From an uncultured Verrucomicrobia subdivision 3 bacterium (GTDB lineage: Bacteria > Verrucomicrobiota > Verrucomicrobiia > Limisphaerales > UBA11358), in assembly GCA_903872345.1 (NCBI GenBank), contig CAIQKM010000073.1, forward strand, positions 1 through 64,000: 64,000 nucleotides of DNA, written 5' to 3'. The notes under the pieces were generated by a model. The model saw nothing but the letters and a program-made list of their open reading frames with translations. It searched no databases and was not told where the DNA came from. The translations under genes and the position numbers were made by a program. Shown piece by piece: positions 19,822 through 29,805 of this stretch; position 1 is the first letter of the stretch, and each line of letters begins with the position of its first letter.

Positions 19822-22800
19822 TTGAAATCTATGGCAGACATAAAGGGAATAAAAATCCATCACGTTTCTGGTTGGTTGCGTGTCGTGCTGACCTTCCTGT
19901 GTATAGTCTGCGTGACGAAGGGGCGGGCGCAAACTTACACCACCACTGCGAGCGGCGGCAATTTCAGCGCCGCCGGCACCTGGAATGGCTCACAGCCGCC
20001 GCAAGGCGGCGGCGCGGGTGTGTCGTTGGTGCTCACCAATCTGAATGGAAATCTCACCCTGGACTGGGCGGGAGCTTTCATGTTGAACCAAATGACCAAT
20101 CTACTTTATTCCGGCAATGCCAACCTTTATGCCTCCAGTGTAACCCCTGCGCCATATTATTTGTTCACCAATACTGCGGCTGGCGTCCCGCCAGCGATTT
20201 ACTGCATCGGAAATGCCGTTCAATTTAACTTGCCCGTCACACTGGCAACGAATCTGATCATTACCACCAGTAACATCTATAATGGTCATGTCATATTTCA
20301 AATTCCTGCCGCCATTGTTTCGGATACCACCCCGTCGTCGGTCACCATTAATGGAAACACCGGCTCCTATGTTACCTTTCGTGGTGTGAACACCTACCGG
20401 GGTGCAACGATTATCAACGGTGGGGCGTTGGTCTTGGATAATTCCGGCTCAAATCATGGATCTATCAACAAATCAACTAACATAACCATTGCGGCGGGCG
20501 CAGCCTTGGATGTTTCCTCGATCACCAATTACTCATTGAGCACCAACAGCACGCTGGCGGCCAGCGGGGCGGCCGCGCCCGCGACAATCAAGGGCTTTGC
20601 CTCTGGCACGGTGAATCTTGGTGCGCAAGCCATGACCCTGAACTATGACGGGGTGGATCCGGCGTTGACCATTTCGCAAGGTTCCTTGCTACTGGGCGGC
20701 AATGCGTTCACGGTGAATAGTTCTTCGCATTGGCCTGGCGGAAATTATACGATTATTAACTGCTCAAGCGGAACCATCACCACCAACAATCCCAATTTCA
20801 CCGTCACCGGCTCGGCCATCAGCACTGGCCAGACCGGCACACTGATATTTAGCAACAATCAGGTTATCCTTCAGCTAAGTGGTAGTGCTCCAGCTACAGC
20901 GTTGAATGATCCGCGTTACGCCTTGGGCTATCTGGTGGCGACCTATTATCCGGGCGTCACCAACAATGGAACGGGCGATTGCCGGGCGGGCATCCAGAGT
21001 GCGATCAATGATGCTTTCGCGGCCAACCTGAACTTTGAAACCTATGGCACCGGCCGTCCTCTGGCCGTGTTTTTCCCGCCGGGCACTTATCAGATTTCTG
21101 ACATTCTGGAATGTTATCAATGGGCGCCGACCAATATGACGTCACTGGTTCTTGGTAACCATATTCTTATCGGCTCAACCGAAGGAACGAACCGACCGGT
21201 CATCAAGCTGATGACTGGAGCGACTAATTATCAAAACAGCGCCGCGCCGCGCCAGATGATTTCCTTTCGAAAATTCCAAGGCGGGTTCAGTCCTGGTGGG
21301 GCTAGCCCCAGTCCGTCCGTGCCGGTGACGAATCCGATGAGCACGCCCGCCGGCTATACTGATTATTCAGCCGACTTATTTTGGGACGAGCTACGGAACA
21401 TTGATTTTGACTGCAACGGCAATCCGGGGGCGGTCGGAGTGACCTTGAACGGCACCCAGAGAAATGCGATTGAAAATGTGAAGGTGACCGCGACCGGTGC
21501 ATTTGCCGGATTTTACATTTTGCCCGGCGCGGGTTCTTTTTCCGCGAATTTGGAAGTCGAGGGCGGCCGGTATGGCATCATTCACGGCAATCAAGGTTCC
21601 ATGGGGCTAAATATTGAGGGCGGCGACGGGCCGGTGATTGCGGGTTTGAAGCTGCAGAACCAGACCGTCGCCTCGATGTTGTTATATGATTATATCGCTC
21701 CCATTACCGTGGTTGGTTTCCAGATCACCAACAGCAAAAGCATTATCGCCCATCCCGGCTACTGGAACGGCATGGCCGGCAGCATTTCCCTGCTGGACGG
21801 CCAGATTGGCATCAGCGGCGGCACAAACATGGTGGCCATTGACAATAGCATTAACACCGGCGGCACCAATGGCCGGGACATTTATGTGCGGAATGTCTAT
21901 GTCACCGGCACCACCAACCTCGTGAAAAGCAAAAGCACGACGACCAGCGGCAGCGGAACTTGGTCGCTAATCAAGGAGTATTCCTACAACAACACCTACA
22001 ACAATCCCAGTGTGCCGCCCAATACCGGTTACTTACTCACCGACATCAATTTCGAGAGCTACAGCATGGTTAACGGAACGATTGGAAATTATTTAAATCC
22101 ATTTCCCATCAGTCCGAATATCGTGACCAACAGTGCCGCCCCGCCGACGAACCTGGTCAGCGAGCATTTGTGGGCAAGTTTTCCGTCGTATAACGGGGCG
22201 ACGAACGACCCGCCGACGGTGGTGGTGAGCACGGATGCGGGCTTGAACAATACGAACGATGACACAGTCCTGTTGCAGGCGGCCATCAATCAAGCGGCGA
22301 CCAACAACGGGCGGGTGTTTTTGCCGGCCGGTCATTATTACATCACCAATACTCTGACGCTCTATTCGAACACGGTGCTCCTGGGCGTGGGAGAACAGTT
22401 GAGTCAAATTCAGGCCAACCCCCTGTGGCAGCCGACGACGGGGGAAGTGACGATGCTTCAGACGGCGGACGACGCTGGCGCCAGGACGACGCTGGCGTGG
22501 TTGACCCTAGCGACTCGCAAAACGGTCACGTCTGTCGAGACCAATTATTCGCGATTCAACGCCTTGAACTGGCGGGCGGGCGCCAACTCGCTGGTGTTGA
22601 ATACAGAAATCTCCCCACCTTGGACTGCCTATCTCGACACCCAGCCGCATTCGCTGCTTAAATACACGGGCAATGGCGGTGGGCAATTGTATGGGCTGTG
22701 TATGGATGCAGGGCCCGACGGGACAAGAAACCCGGGGTTTCGAAAGGTGACGATTACCAATACGGCCCAGCCGCTGTGGTTTTATGGGTTTAACATGGAG

Positions 22801-23394
22801 CATGGTCTTGGCGACACGGAAGTGCAAATCACGGGAGCCAGCAATGTGCGGATGCTGGGGTATAAACGGGAGGGGACGAACGCGATGCTCGTCATCAGCA
22901 ACAGCAGCAACATCGCCTGCTACAGTGCGGGCGCCATGCTGTCCCCGCCGAATGGTCCTGGCTCCTTTCAAATTCTGGGCGCGAGCACGAATGTTCTGCT
23001 GGGCGTCCTGTGCGTGCAGCAAGTCAACACGGCTCCGCAACTTTCGAACATCCTAGTATATGAGGCGTTGACGGGACAGCCGACGAATGTGGTGGCATGG
23101 CCGAATATGGTGTCGCTCTACAAACGCGGGGAACTCAATGACGCGCTGATGTTTCTCAATTCCGTGCCGTTGTTTGCCCAACCGGTGGTGAGGAATGGAA
23201 ATCTATTGTTGACGGGCAGTGGCGGTTCGGCAAATGGCAGCTACCGGTTGCTGACCTCAACCAACGCGGCATTATCAGCGTCCAGTTGGACGCCGATGCT
23301 GACCAACACCTTCGGCAGCGACGGCAGTTTCTCCAATGCGGTTCCGCTGGTTCCGTCGGCTGGGCAATCCCATTACCGGCTCATAGCGCCCTGA
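19822..23394 (+). CDS. Secreted GH55/pectate-lyase-3-like beta-helix protein
   Basis: The 1190-residue protein has a signal peptide ending near KGRAQT. Residues about 35-350 form an N-terminal region homologous to the previous protein. Two parallel-beta-helix halves follow: about 380-740 (PLAVFFPPGTYQISDILEC, then FWDELRNIDFDCNGNPG) and about 760-1120 (FPSYNGATNDPP, DDTVLLQAAINQAATNNG, RVFLPAGHYYITNTLTLYS). Two tandem pectate_lyase_3 helices are the architecture of GH55 exo/endo-beta-1,3-glucanases, so a laminarin-type glucan is a plausible substrate. The catalytic residue cannot be placed with confidence. Its partner enzymes follow downstream. Confidence 0.75.
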   Translation: MKSMADIKGIKIHHVSGWLRVVLTFLCIVCVTKGRAQTYTTTASGGNFSAAGTWNGSQPPQGGGAGVSLVLTNLNGNLTLDWAGAFMLNQMTNLLYSGNANLYASSVTPAPYYLFTNTAAGVPPAIYCIGNAVQFNLPVTLATNLIITTSNIYNGHVIFQIPAAIVSDTTPSSVTINGNTGSYVTFRGVNTYRGATIINGGALVLDNSGSNHGSINKSTNITIAAGAALDVSSITNYSLSTNSTLAASGAAAPATIKGFASGTVNLGAQAMTLNYDGVDPALTISQGSLLLGGNAFTVNSSSHWPGGNYTIINCSSGTITTNNPNFTVTGSAISTGQTGTLIFSNNQVILQLSGSAPATALNDPRYALGYLVATYYPGVTNNGTGDCRAGIQSAINDAFAANLNFETYGTGRPLAVFFPPGTYQISDILECYQWAPTNMTSLVLGNHILIGSTEGTNRPVIKLMTGATNYQNSAAPRQMISFRKFQGGFSPGGASPSPSVPVTNPMSTPAGYTDYSADLFWDELRNIDFDCNGNPGAVGVTLNGTQRNAIENVKVTATGAFAGFYILPGAGSFSANLEVEGGRYGIIHGNQGSMGLNIEGGDGPVIAGLKLQNQTVASMLLYDYIAPITVVGFQITNSKSIIAHPGYWNGMAGSISLLDGQIGISGGTNMVAIDNSINTGGTNGRDIYVRNVYVTGTTNLVKSKSTTTSGSGTWSLIKEYSYNNTYNNPSVPPNTGYLLTDINFESYSMVNGTIGNYLNPFPISPNIVTNSAAPPTNLVSEHLWASFPSYNGATNDPPTVVVSTDAGLNNTNDDTVLLQAAINQAATNNGRVFLPAGHYYITNTLTLYSNTVLLGVGEQLSQIQANPLWQPTTGEVTMLQTADDAGARTTLAWLTLATRKTVTSVETNYSRFNALNWRAGANSLVLNTEISPPWTAYLDTQPHSLLKYTGNGGGQLYGLCMDAGPDGTRNPGFRKVTITNTAQPLWFYGFNMEHGLGDTEVQITGASNVRMLGYKREGTNAMLVISNSSNIACYSAGAMLSPPNGPGSFQILGASTNVLLGVLCVQQVNTAPQLSNILVYEALTGQPTNVVAWPNMVSLYKRGELNDALMFLNSVPLFAQPVVRNGNLLLTGSGGSANGSYRLLTSTNAALSASSWTPMLTNTFGSDGSFSNAVPLVPSAGQSHYRLIAP

Positions 23395-23423
23395 ATCGAA
23401 TGATGCGAACGCTTTGCGATGAT

Positions 23424-24743
23424 ATGAGAATCAGTTTAAACGTGGTATTTGCCCTTTTCGGCTGGATGGCAGTGACGTCAAATGTAAAAGGTGCAGAATA
23501 TTTTATCCATGATGGGGATCGTGTGGTCTTTCTGGGTGACAGCATTACGGAACAGCGCCTGTTCACGACCTACATAGAAGCTTATTCACTCACCCGCTAC
23601 CCGGCATGGAACCTCACCTTTCGCAACGTGGGGTGGGGCGGAGATGCTTCGTGGTTAAGGAAACGATCCAATAAGGATGAAAAGCCATTTGAAAAAGAAT
23701 TGTTCGCCGCCGATGCCGCCACGCAACAGCAAATGGTCGAAGAAGTGGTTGGGAACGGCTTAAGCCGCGATGTCTTGCCGCTCAAACCAACCGTGGTGTC
23801 CGTTGACTTCGGAATGAACGACCACAACTACCAGTCATTCCGTGAAGATATTTTCCGCGCCTATATCCGCAGTCAGGCGCAGACAGCCAAAGTGCTTGAG
23901 GCGAACGGTGCGCGGGTGGTATTTCTTACGCCGCAGCCGATGGAGCAAATGCGGCCAGATCCAAACAACGATGTTGATAATCAATCGTTGGGCAAATTCT
24001 CCGACGGCCTCAGGGTGCTTTCCGTCATAGAAAACACAGCTTTTGTAGATCAATTTGATCCTTATATGGCCATTATGATGCGCGAGCATGCCACCAATCC
24101 TGCCGTAAGAATTGGCGGCGGTGATGCTGTGCATCCCGGGCCGCCGGGGCACACCTTGATGGCGTGGATTATTTTGAAAGGTCTTGGTGCTCCGGCACTG
24201 GTATCGCGGGCGGAAATTGCCAGTGATTCGCAAAAAGTCACTGGGACTCAATGTTGTCTTGTCGAAAATCTTCAAACGACCAATGGCATATTGAGCTTTG
24301 ACCGGCTGGATGAAGCGCTGCCCATGCCGATAGATCCACGTGCGCAATCCGCACTTAAGCTGGCTCCAATCCTTGACGAACTTGACCAATATGAATTGCA
24401 GGTTACCGGACTGGCTGCCGGAGATTACGAGGTGTCAATCGACGGCGAAGTGGTCGCTAAAATGAGCGCAGATACTTTGGCCAGCGGCTGTAATTTGGCG
24501 ACAACCGCCGGTCCGATTACCAGGCAATCCCAGGCGGTCATGGATTTGGTATTCGCGAAGAACAATTTGTTTTATAAGCGATGGCGCAATGCTATTAGAG
24601 ATGTAAGCGGAAGTGCCGATGAATCTGCCCGCAATTCCGAAGTGGTCAGTTTGGATCGGCAAATTGCGGAAGCCGAATCCAAAATCAACGCTGGCAGGCA
24701 GCCGGTATCTCATCATTTCCAGTTGAAAAGAATCAGCGGATAA
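23424..24743 (+). CDS. Secreted SGNH/GDSL hydrolase
   Basis: From ATG 23424 the protein has 439 residues and a signal peptide (MRISLNVVFALFGWMAVTSN). ATG 23400 is also possible but gives a less typical leader. Block I is RVVFLGDSITEQ with the nucleophile Ser, block II lies in FRNVGWGGDAS, block III in VDFGMNDHNY, and block V in GDAVHPGPPGH, giving the Asp-X-X-His pair. This matches the secreted GDSL esterases often placed among glycoside hydrolases, which remove acetyl or other acyl groups from glycans. It begins 29 bp after the GH55-like gene and leads a run of closely packed plus-strand genes to 29805. Confidence 0.87.
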   Translation: MRISLNVVFALFGWMAVTSNVKGAEYFIHDGDRVVFLGDSITEQRLFTTYIEAYSLTRYPAWNLTFRNVGWGGDASWLRKRSNKDEKPFEKELFAADAATQQQMVEEVVGNGLSRDVLPLKPTVVSVDFGMNDHNYQSFREDIFRAYIRSQAQTAKVLEANGARVVFLTPQPMEQMRPDPNNDVDNQSLGKFSDGLRVLSVIENTAFVDQFDPYMAIMMREHATNPAVRIGGGDAVHPGPPGHTLMAWIILKGLGAPALVSRAEIASDSQKVTGTQCCLVENLQTTNGILSFDRLDEALPMPIDPRAQSALKLAPILDELDQYELQVTGLAAGDYEVSIDGEVVAKMSADTLASGCNLATTAGPITRQSQAVMDLVFAKNNLFYKRWRNAIRDVSGSADESARNSEVVSLDRQIAEAESKINAGRQPVSHHFQLKRISG

Positions 24744-24766
24744 ATCAAACCTGGAAATATAGAAAA

Positions 24767-25873
24767 ATGCGCCAAATGTTAAAAATATTACTCGTCATAT
24801 TAATGTCGGCTGCCCCCGTGTTCGCTCAGTCAATTATCTCGCCAGAAGTGCATCCAGATGGCCGAGTTACCTTTCGTCTGAAGGCACCCGAGGCCAAGGA
24901 GGTGCAATTGCATTGCCAGACCGTGAAAGGCGCGGTGATGCAAAAAGATGACCAAGGTATCTGGTCGTTCACCACCGATCCGCTGGAGCCAGACATCTAC
25001 GCCTATTCGTTTAATGTTGATGGTTTGCATGTGATTGACCCCTCAAATCCGCTCATCAAATACAACCTGCGCAACATAGACAGCCAAGTGCATGTGCCGG
25101 GGCCGAAGTCATTGCCGTGGGAAATCAACGATGTGCCGCATGGTGTATTGCATCAGCACTTTTACAAATCCGCCGTGGCGAGCGATGAACGCAATTTTGT
25201 GGTTTATACCCCGCCCGGTTACGATCCAACGGCCAGGAAACGATACCCGGTGCTGTATTTGTTGCATGGTTCCAGCGATGATTCAACGGCTTGGTCATCC
25301 GTTGGCTTAGCGAATGTGATCCTTGATAACTTGATTGCGCGAGGCCAGGCAAAATCGATGATTGTCGTCATGCCGCTGGGTTATGGCGCGTCGGACATTG
25401 TAAAGTCCGGTGGTGATCCTAAAGACCGATGGGTGCGCAACCTTGACAGCTTTGGCGAAACCCTTTTGAACGAAGTGATGCCGCAGGTCGATAAATCATA
25501 CAAAATCAAGAACGGCCGTGACGCTTGCGCTATCGCCGGTCTGTCCATGGGCGGCGCTGAATCTTTGGTGGTTGGCCTCAACCATCTGGACCGGTTTGCG
25601 TGGATTGGCGGATTCAGTTCGGGGGGATTCAGTACCAACTTGGCGTCACAATTTCCAACGCTTAATGAAAAGACAGACAGGCAATTTCGACTGCTTTGGA
25701 TTGCCTGCGGCAAGGATGACTTTCTGAACCGGCAAAACCATGACTTAATCGACTTATTCAAGTCAAAGGGGGTTCATCCCACCTGGACGGAATCGCCTGG
25801 AGAACACAGTTTCATCGTTTGGAGGCGCTATCTGGCGGCTTTTGCCCCGTTGCTGTTTCAAGGGGTAAAATGA
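24767..25873 (+). CDS. Secreted CE1-like esterase with N-terminal E-set domain
   Basis: This 368-residue protein has a signal peptide (LLVILMSAAPVFAQ). It has an E-set/CBM48-like domain (about 22-110; SPEVHPDGRVTFRLKAPEA, then GIWSFTTDPLEPDIYAYSF) and an alpha/beta hydrolase (about 120-365) with the nucleophile in AIAGLSMGGAESL and the His in SPGEHSFIVWRR. This arrangement is that of enterochelin-esterase-like CE1 enzymes, here probably a feruloyl or acetyl xylan-type esterase. A paralogue with the same plan, frameshifted, lies at 46724-47829 outside the island. Its stop overlaps the next start by 4 bp (ATGA). Confidence 0.9.
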   Translation: MRQMLKILLVILMSAAPVFAQSIISPEVHPDGRVTFRLKAPEAKEVQLHCQTVKGAVMQKDDQGIWSFTTDPLEPDIYAYSFNVDGLHVIDPSNPLIKYNLRNIDSQVHVPGPKSLPWEINDVPHGVLHQHFYKSAVASDERNFVVYTPPGYDPTARKRYPVLYLLHGSSDDSTAWSSVGLANVILDNLIARGQAKSMIVVMPLGYGASDIVKSGGDPKDRWVRNLDSFGETLLNEVMPQVDKSYKIKNGRDACAIAGLSMGGAESLVVGLNHLDRFAWIGGFSSGGFSTNLASQFPTLNEKTDRQFRLLWIACGKDDFLNRQNHDLIDLFKSKGVHPTWTESPGEHSFIVWRRYLAAFAPLLFQGVK

Positions 25874-26697
25874 GTGTCATCAGTTACGAATCACAGGAAG
25901 AAGTGCGGGACGTGTCTTTAGCAAATGCGGACTGTGTATCGCTGGACGGGAAACCTGTTCTGGCGGGCAATCAGGTTGACGGAAATCTCGTTAAAGTATT
26001 TACGGCTCCGGTGCTGCTTCTATTTCGCAGCCCGGTCAAACTGGTGCGAGGCACAGTTTTGTTATTTCCGGGTGGAGCTTATTCCATTTTGGAAATGCAG
26101 AAAGAGGGTGAAAATACGGTCCGCTTTCTTAATCAGCAGGGTTTTGATGTGGCGCTCCTCGAATATCACATCGCTTCCGGACTGCGAACGCGCGAACTCG
26201 CTTTGGCTGATGCCCTGACAGCCTTTCGGCTGCTGAAGGCAAATGCGCGCGCGCTTGGGATTCGTGACGGGTCTTGGGGCATCATGGGCTATTCTGCCGG
26301 TGGCCATCTGGCTGCCCGGACAGTTCAAAATCTCGCCACAAACGAGCAACCAGATAACTTGATTTTGGTATATCCAGCATATTTGGAGGAAACGCTCTCC
26401 GAATCAGTTGCTTCCAGAGTGGAGCCGCCACTCAGTCCAAACCGATTGTTTGTGTTAGCTTCGTCAAATGACAACTCGCAGTGGGTTGGGAGCAGCCAGC
26501 AATACTCGGAAAAATGGAGGAAACATGGCGGCTTGGCACATTTTCATCTCCTGGCTGATGCTGGGCACGGCTTCGGCATGGAAGCAGAATGTGCTGCTTC
26601 CACTCAACAGTGGCCTGAGTTGCTGAAGTTTTTTCTCCTGTCAGGATCCAGTGCAGCTACCACCAGTTCCAATTATACCAACCCAGCAACCCAATAA
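25870..26697 (+). CDS. Cytoplasmic alpha/beta hydrolase (acetyl esterase, BD-FAE/AXE type)
   Basis: From ATG 25870 the protein has 275 residues and no signal peptide. An oxyanion-type FPGGAYSILEMQKEGENTV region is followed by the nucleophile elbow IMGYSAGGHLAARTV and a final DAGHGFGMEAEC holding the His. It resembles the BD-FAE/acetyl-esterase group that often accompanies secreted esterases in glycan loci. Start overlap with the previous stop indicates translational coupling. The substrate is inferred, not shown. Confidence 0.82.
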   Translation: MSVISYESQEEVRDVSLANADCVSLDGKPVLAGNQVDGNLVKVFTAPVLLLFRSPVKLVRGTVLLFPGGAYSILEMQKEGENTVRFLNQQGFDVALLEYHIASGLRTRELALADALTAFRLLKANARALGIRDGSWGIMGYSAGGHLAARTVQNLATNEQPDNLILVYPAYLEETLSESVASRVEPPLSPNRLFVLASSNDNSQWVGSSQQYSEKWRKHGGLAHFHLLADAGHGFGMEAECAASTQQWPELLKFFLLSGSSAATTSSNYTNPATQ

Positions 26698-26715
26698 TTC
26701 CAAAATTTTAAAAAT

Positions 26716-27135
26716 ATGTCAGTTATAATTGCCAATTCGGACACCGAGATTCAAGAATGCTGGCCGGTAATGGCGCAATTGCGGCCACATATATCGGAGA
26801 CAGATTTTGTATCCATCGTGCGCCGCCAATGTGCCGAGGGCTACCGGTTGGCTTTTATCCGGCGTCAGCAGAAGGTGGAAGCGGTGGCCGGTTTCCGGTT
26901 GCTGCACAATCTGCCTTGGGGACGGTTTTGTTATATTGACGACCTGGTCACGGACGAGCAGACACGTTCACTGGGCCTAGGCAAGGAGTTGCTGGACTGG
27001 CTTTGTGAGTTCGCGCGCGCAGAAGGTTGCAAACGGCTGGAGCTAGATTCGGGCGTCCAGCGTTTCGCCGCCCATCGATTTTATTTGCGGCAGCGGATGT
27101 TCATCAGTTGCCACCATTTTTCTCTGGATTTATGA
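26716..27135 (+). CDS. GNAT family N-acetyltransferase
   Basis: The 139-residue protein shows the GNAT core: CYIDDLVTDEQTRSLGLGKELLDWL, with the acetyl-CoA-binding RSLGLGK in place of Q/RxxGxG/A, then GCKRLELDSGVQRFAAHRFY. The acceptor substrate is unknown. It lies in the same tightly spaced set as the esterases and hydrolases (19 bp after the previous stop, 16 bp before the next start). It may be a passenger or modify a sugar or regulator. Confidence 0.85.
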   Translation: MSVIIANSDTEIQECWPVMAQLRPHISETDFVSIVRRQCAEGYRLAFIRRQQKVEAVAGFRLLHNLPWGRFCYIDDLVTDEQTRSLGLGKELLDWLCEFARAEGCKRLELDSGVQRFAAHRFYLRQRMFISCHHFSLDL

Positions 27136-27151
27136 TCGAATAGGAATTGTC

Positions 27152-29071
27152 ATGAACATATTCAAATTGCCGTTTATCGTCGTACTTGCGCCGGTCCTGC
27201 TGGCGGGGAGTTTTATTGCCTGCTCGCAGAATGAAGCCATCACGCCGCCTGCCAAAATCCCAGATTCGGCGACCGGCCACTCAACCAAAATGCTGACGGA
27301 GGTGAAGTGGTATCCAGGGCATTATCTGACACTGGAGGCCCATGACTCGCGTGAAGCATGGTCGGATATTGCAGGGCAAACCCGGTTCGTTGGCGGACAG
27401 CGTATTTATACCTGGCGCCAATTGGAGCCGGAGGAGGGTAAGTATGATTTCTCAGCGATCGACGCTGATTTGGCGTATCTGCACAAACAAAATCAACGAT
27501 TGATCCTTGAAGTCTGGGACACCACCTTTCAGCAGGACGAGAATCCGGCTCCTGATTATCTGCTGGCGGGTGCAGCCTACAAAGGCGGCATTGCTCACTC
27601 CCCGCAATACCCCCACGGTGCCCGCACCAAGCGCTGGGTTCCAGCGGTGATGGATCGCTATCTGCTATTAATGGAAGCACTGGGAAAGAGGTTTGACAGC
27701 GACCCGGATTTTGCGGGTTTTATTCATACCGAGACCGCGGTGGAGGGTAAAGGGACTGGATTCGATGATTTCAGTCCTGCCGCATATGATGAGCAGATGC
27801 GGCGTCTGGTGGTGGACAGCCGGAAAGCGTTTCCGCACACGCCAGTCATTCTGTATGGCAACTGGTATCCATATAAGGGGCCTGAAGGTCTGGCGGATCT
27901 GGCGCGGCTCGCGCTAACCAATGGCGTCGGTTGGGGCGGCCCTGATCTATGCCCTGGGAACAAAATCTGGGGCTATGACATTATTCGCGCCAATGCCGGA
28001 CAAATGCCGCTGGGACTTTCCGTGCAGTGGATTTCTTACAGTGGTCGGTGGACAGTTCCACAGATACTGGATTTTGCGGTCAAGGACTTGAAGCTGAATT
28101 TCGTGTTCTGGGGGCACTTTGACCGGCAAGACAGTGGCGGCTTGTCGTTCGCCAAAGATGTCATCCCGGCGGTTAATGCCTATGGCGAACTCTTATCTGC
28201 CCAGCGGCCAGCGATCCGGTTGGCAGAAAATGATCAGTCATCCGGTCGCTTGCCGGGACACAGTTTTGCCCCTTGGCAAAACCTGGAGCACACCAAAGCT
28301 GCCATCGATACCGCCAGTGCCAAATTGAAGCGGGGCGAACGGCTGGCAGACTCTGATCGCGTCCGCATTGTCATCTATGGACAATCGTTGTGTTCCAAAG
28401 ATAATCTCTGGGCGCGTGAGATCTTCCCGCAACAATTGACGGCTGCCTATGGCGACATATTTTCCTTTATTTACAAGGCTCGACCGGGGTGGTGTTCCGG
28501 AGTGCTCGTTGCGGTTTATCCGGAAGACATCGAGCCGACGGACGCCGATCTGGTTATCATCCATGATTATCCCTATCCCGAACTCAAATCATATGCCGAC
28601 CTTCTATTTGCGGGGTGTAATGATAAAGATGATCTGGAGAAATGGGGGCAGCGGCTGAGCGAAAGCGATAAGCTTGATAAAAAGCTTGATGCAGGCAGCT
28701 TTCTGAACAACTTCGGGAAGCCCGGTATTCGCAACATGATCAACAGCCGTGGCAACCGCATTGAAGTGCTTTTGCTTAGTGATCATTTGAAAGACGTCAG
28801 CAAAAAGAATCTTGGCCCGGCTTATGATGCTCAGGCCTATAACCATAGCGATGTCATCTATCCTGCCTGGGCCAAGGAAAACCGCCTGGGCTACCTCGAT
28901 TTGCGAGCGAGCTGGCAAGCGGCGCTGATGCAAAAATTCGGAAACCTCTCGACGGAGAGCCGGAATTACTTTCTGCGTGATGGTGAGCATCTGCTTCCCA
29001 ATGGTGAGCGTTTATGGGCGCATTGTGTCCTGACCTATTTTGGAATTGCCTACGAATATGACCGCCCATGA
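27152..29071 (+). CDS. Lipoprotein with a TIM-barrel glycosidase-like domain and an SGNH domain
   Basis: This 639-residue protein starts with a lipoprotein-type leader (PVLLAGSFIACSQNEA, Cys near residue 25). Residues about 55-360 resemble a GH42/GH5-like barrel: RIYTWRQLEPEEGKYDFSAI, QRLILEVWDTTF, FAGFIHTETAVEG with a candidate catalytic Glu, and KLNFVFWGHFD. Residues about 385-635 look like an SGNH hydrolase: RIVIYGQSLCSKDN, DADLVIIHDYP and DGEHLLPNGERLW, giving the Asp-X-X-His motif. A two-enzyme fusion for deacylating and cutting the same glycan is a reasonable reading. I cannot name an established GH family with certainty. It ends in an ATGA overlap with the next gene. Confidence 0.68.
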   Translation: MNIFKLPFIVVLAPVLLAGSFIACSQNEAITPPAKIPDSATGHSTKMLTEVKWYPGHYLTLEAHDSREAWSDIAGQTRFVGGQRIYTWRQLEPEEGKYDFSAIDADLAYLHKQNQRLILEVWDTTFQQDENPAPDYLLAGAAYKGGIAHSPQYPHGARTKRWVPAVMDRYLLLMEALGKRFDSDPDFAGFIHTETAVEGKGTGFDDFSPAAYDEQMRRLVVDSRKAFPHTPVILYGNWYPYKGPEGLADLARLALTNGVGWGGPDLCPGNKIWGYDIIRANAGQMPLGLSVQWISYSGRWTVPQILDFAVKDLKLNFVFWGHFDRQDSGGLSFAKDVIPAVNAYGELLSAQRPAIRLAENDQSSGRLPGHSFAPWQNLEHTKAAIDTASAKLKRGERLADSDRVRIVIYGQSLCSKDNLWAREIFPQQLTAAYGDIFSFIYKARPGWCSGVLVAVYPEDIEPTDADLVIIHDYPYPELKSYADLLFAGCNDKDDLEKWGQRLSESDKLDKKLDAGSFLNNFGKPGIRNMINSRGNRIEVLLLSDHLKDVSKKNLGPAYDAQAYNHSDVIYPAWAKENRLGYLDLRASWQAALMQKFGNLSTESRNYFLRDGEHLLPNGERLWAHCVLTYFGIAYEYDRP

Positions 29072-29805
29072 AGAACCTTTTTCTAATTGTGTTCGGACTC
29101 TCCCTTTCTGGGCTGTCGCTAGCGGCCAACTGGGATACCCAGACTATTGATTCCCGCGTCCAGACGTTGCTCGGACAAATGACGTTGGAGGAAAAGGCCG
29201 GCCAACTTTCCCAATATGCCATGGAGACCAAGATCTTGGCCGAGATGGTGAAATCCGAGCCATTTGAGCTGGCTACGAAAGGCAAGGTCGGCTCGATTCT
29301 ATACTTGAAGGGTGCAAAGGCGTGCAATGAATTCCAACGGCAGGTGCCGGACAAATCTCGCCTGGAACTACTGATTCTTTTCGGTCTGGACGTTATTCAT
29401 GGCTACCGCACGGTCTATCCAATACCCCTGGGGCTAGCCTCATCATGGGATCCAGAATTGGCTGCAAGCTGTGCTCGCATGGCCGGAGTGGAATGCAGTT
29501 CGGAGGGGATCCGATGGACTTTTTCGCCAATGGTGGACATTGCCCGGGATGACCGCTGGGGAAGAATCACAGAGGGAAATGGCGAAGACCCTTTCCTTGG
29601 AGGTATCCTGGCGGCAGCCTGGGTGCGCGGTAATCAGGGAACGAATCTCGCTGATCCCTCTATTACCGTGATACTGAAATCCAGCCGATTGGGCAGATTC
29701 CGGCGGAATTTGCCGACCTTAGGTCCATTCGGCTTATCCGCAAAAGTGGAGTGGTCTCAACTTCTTCAGGGCAAACGGCAACGAGTCGGTAATGCTTTAG
29801 TATGA
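29068..29805 (+). pseudogene. Truncated GH3 beta-glucosidase
   Basis: The first about 200 residues are a clear BglX-like GH3 N-terminus: QTLLGQMTLEEKAGQLSQYA, LFGLDVIHGYRTVYPIPLG and MVDIARDDRWGRITEGNGED. Similarity stops near GNQGTNLADP (about 29660). The remaining residues, to 29805, are unlike GH3. The frame ends at 245 residues against about 750 for the family, so the catalytic Asp region and the whole second domain are missing. The break looks like a deletion or recombination junction. An intact GH3 gene starts 270 bp further on. Confidence 0.85.

Noticed and set aside
15997-23394. True autotransporter (type V) proteins
   Set aside because: Beta-strand repeats of the autotransporter-associated type are present, but no C-terminal membrane barrel is seen.
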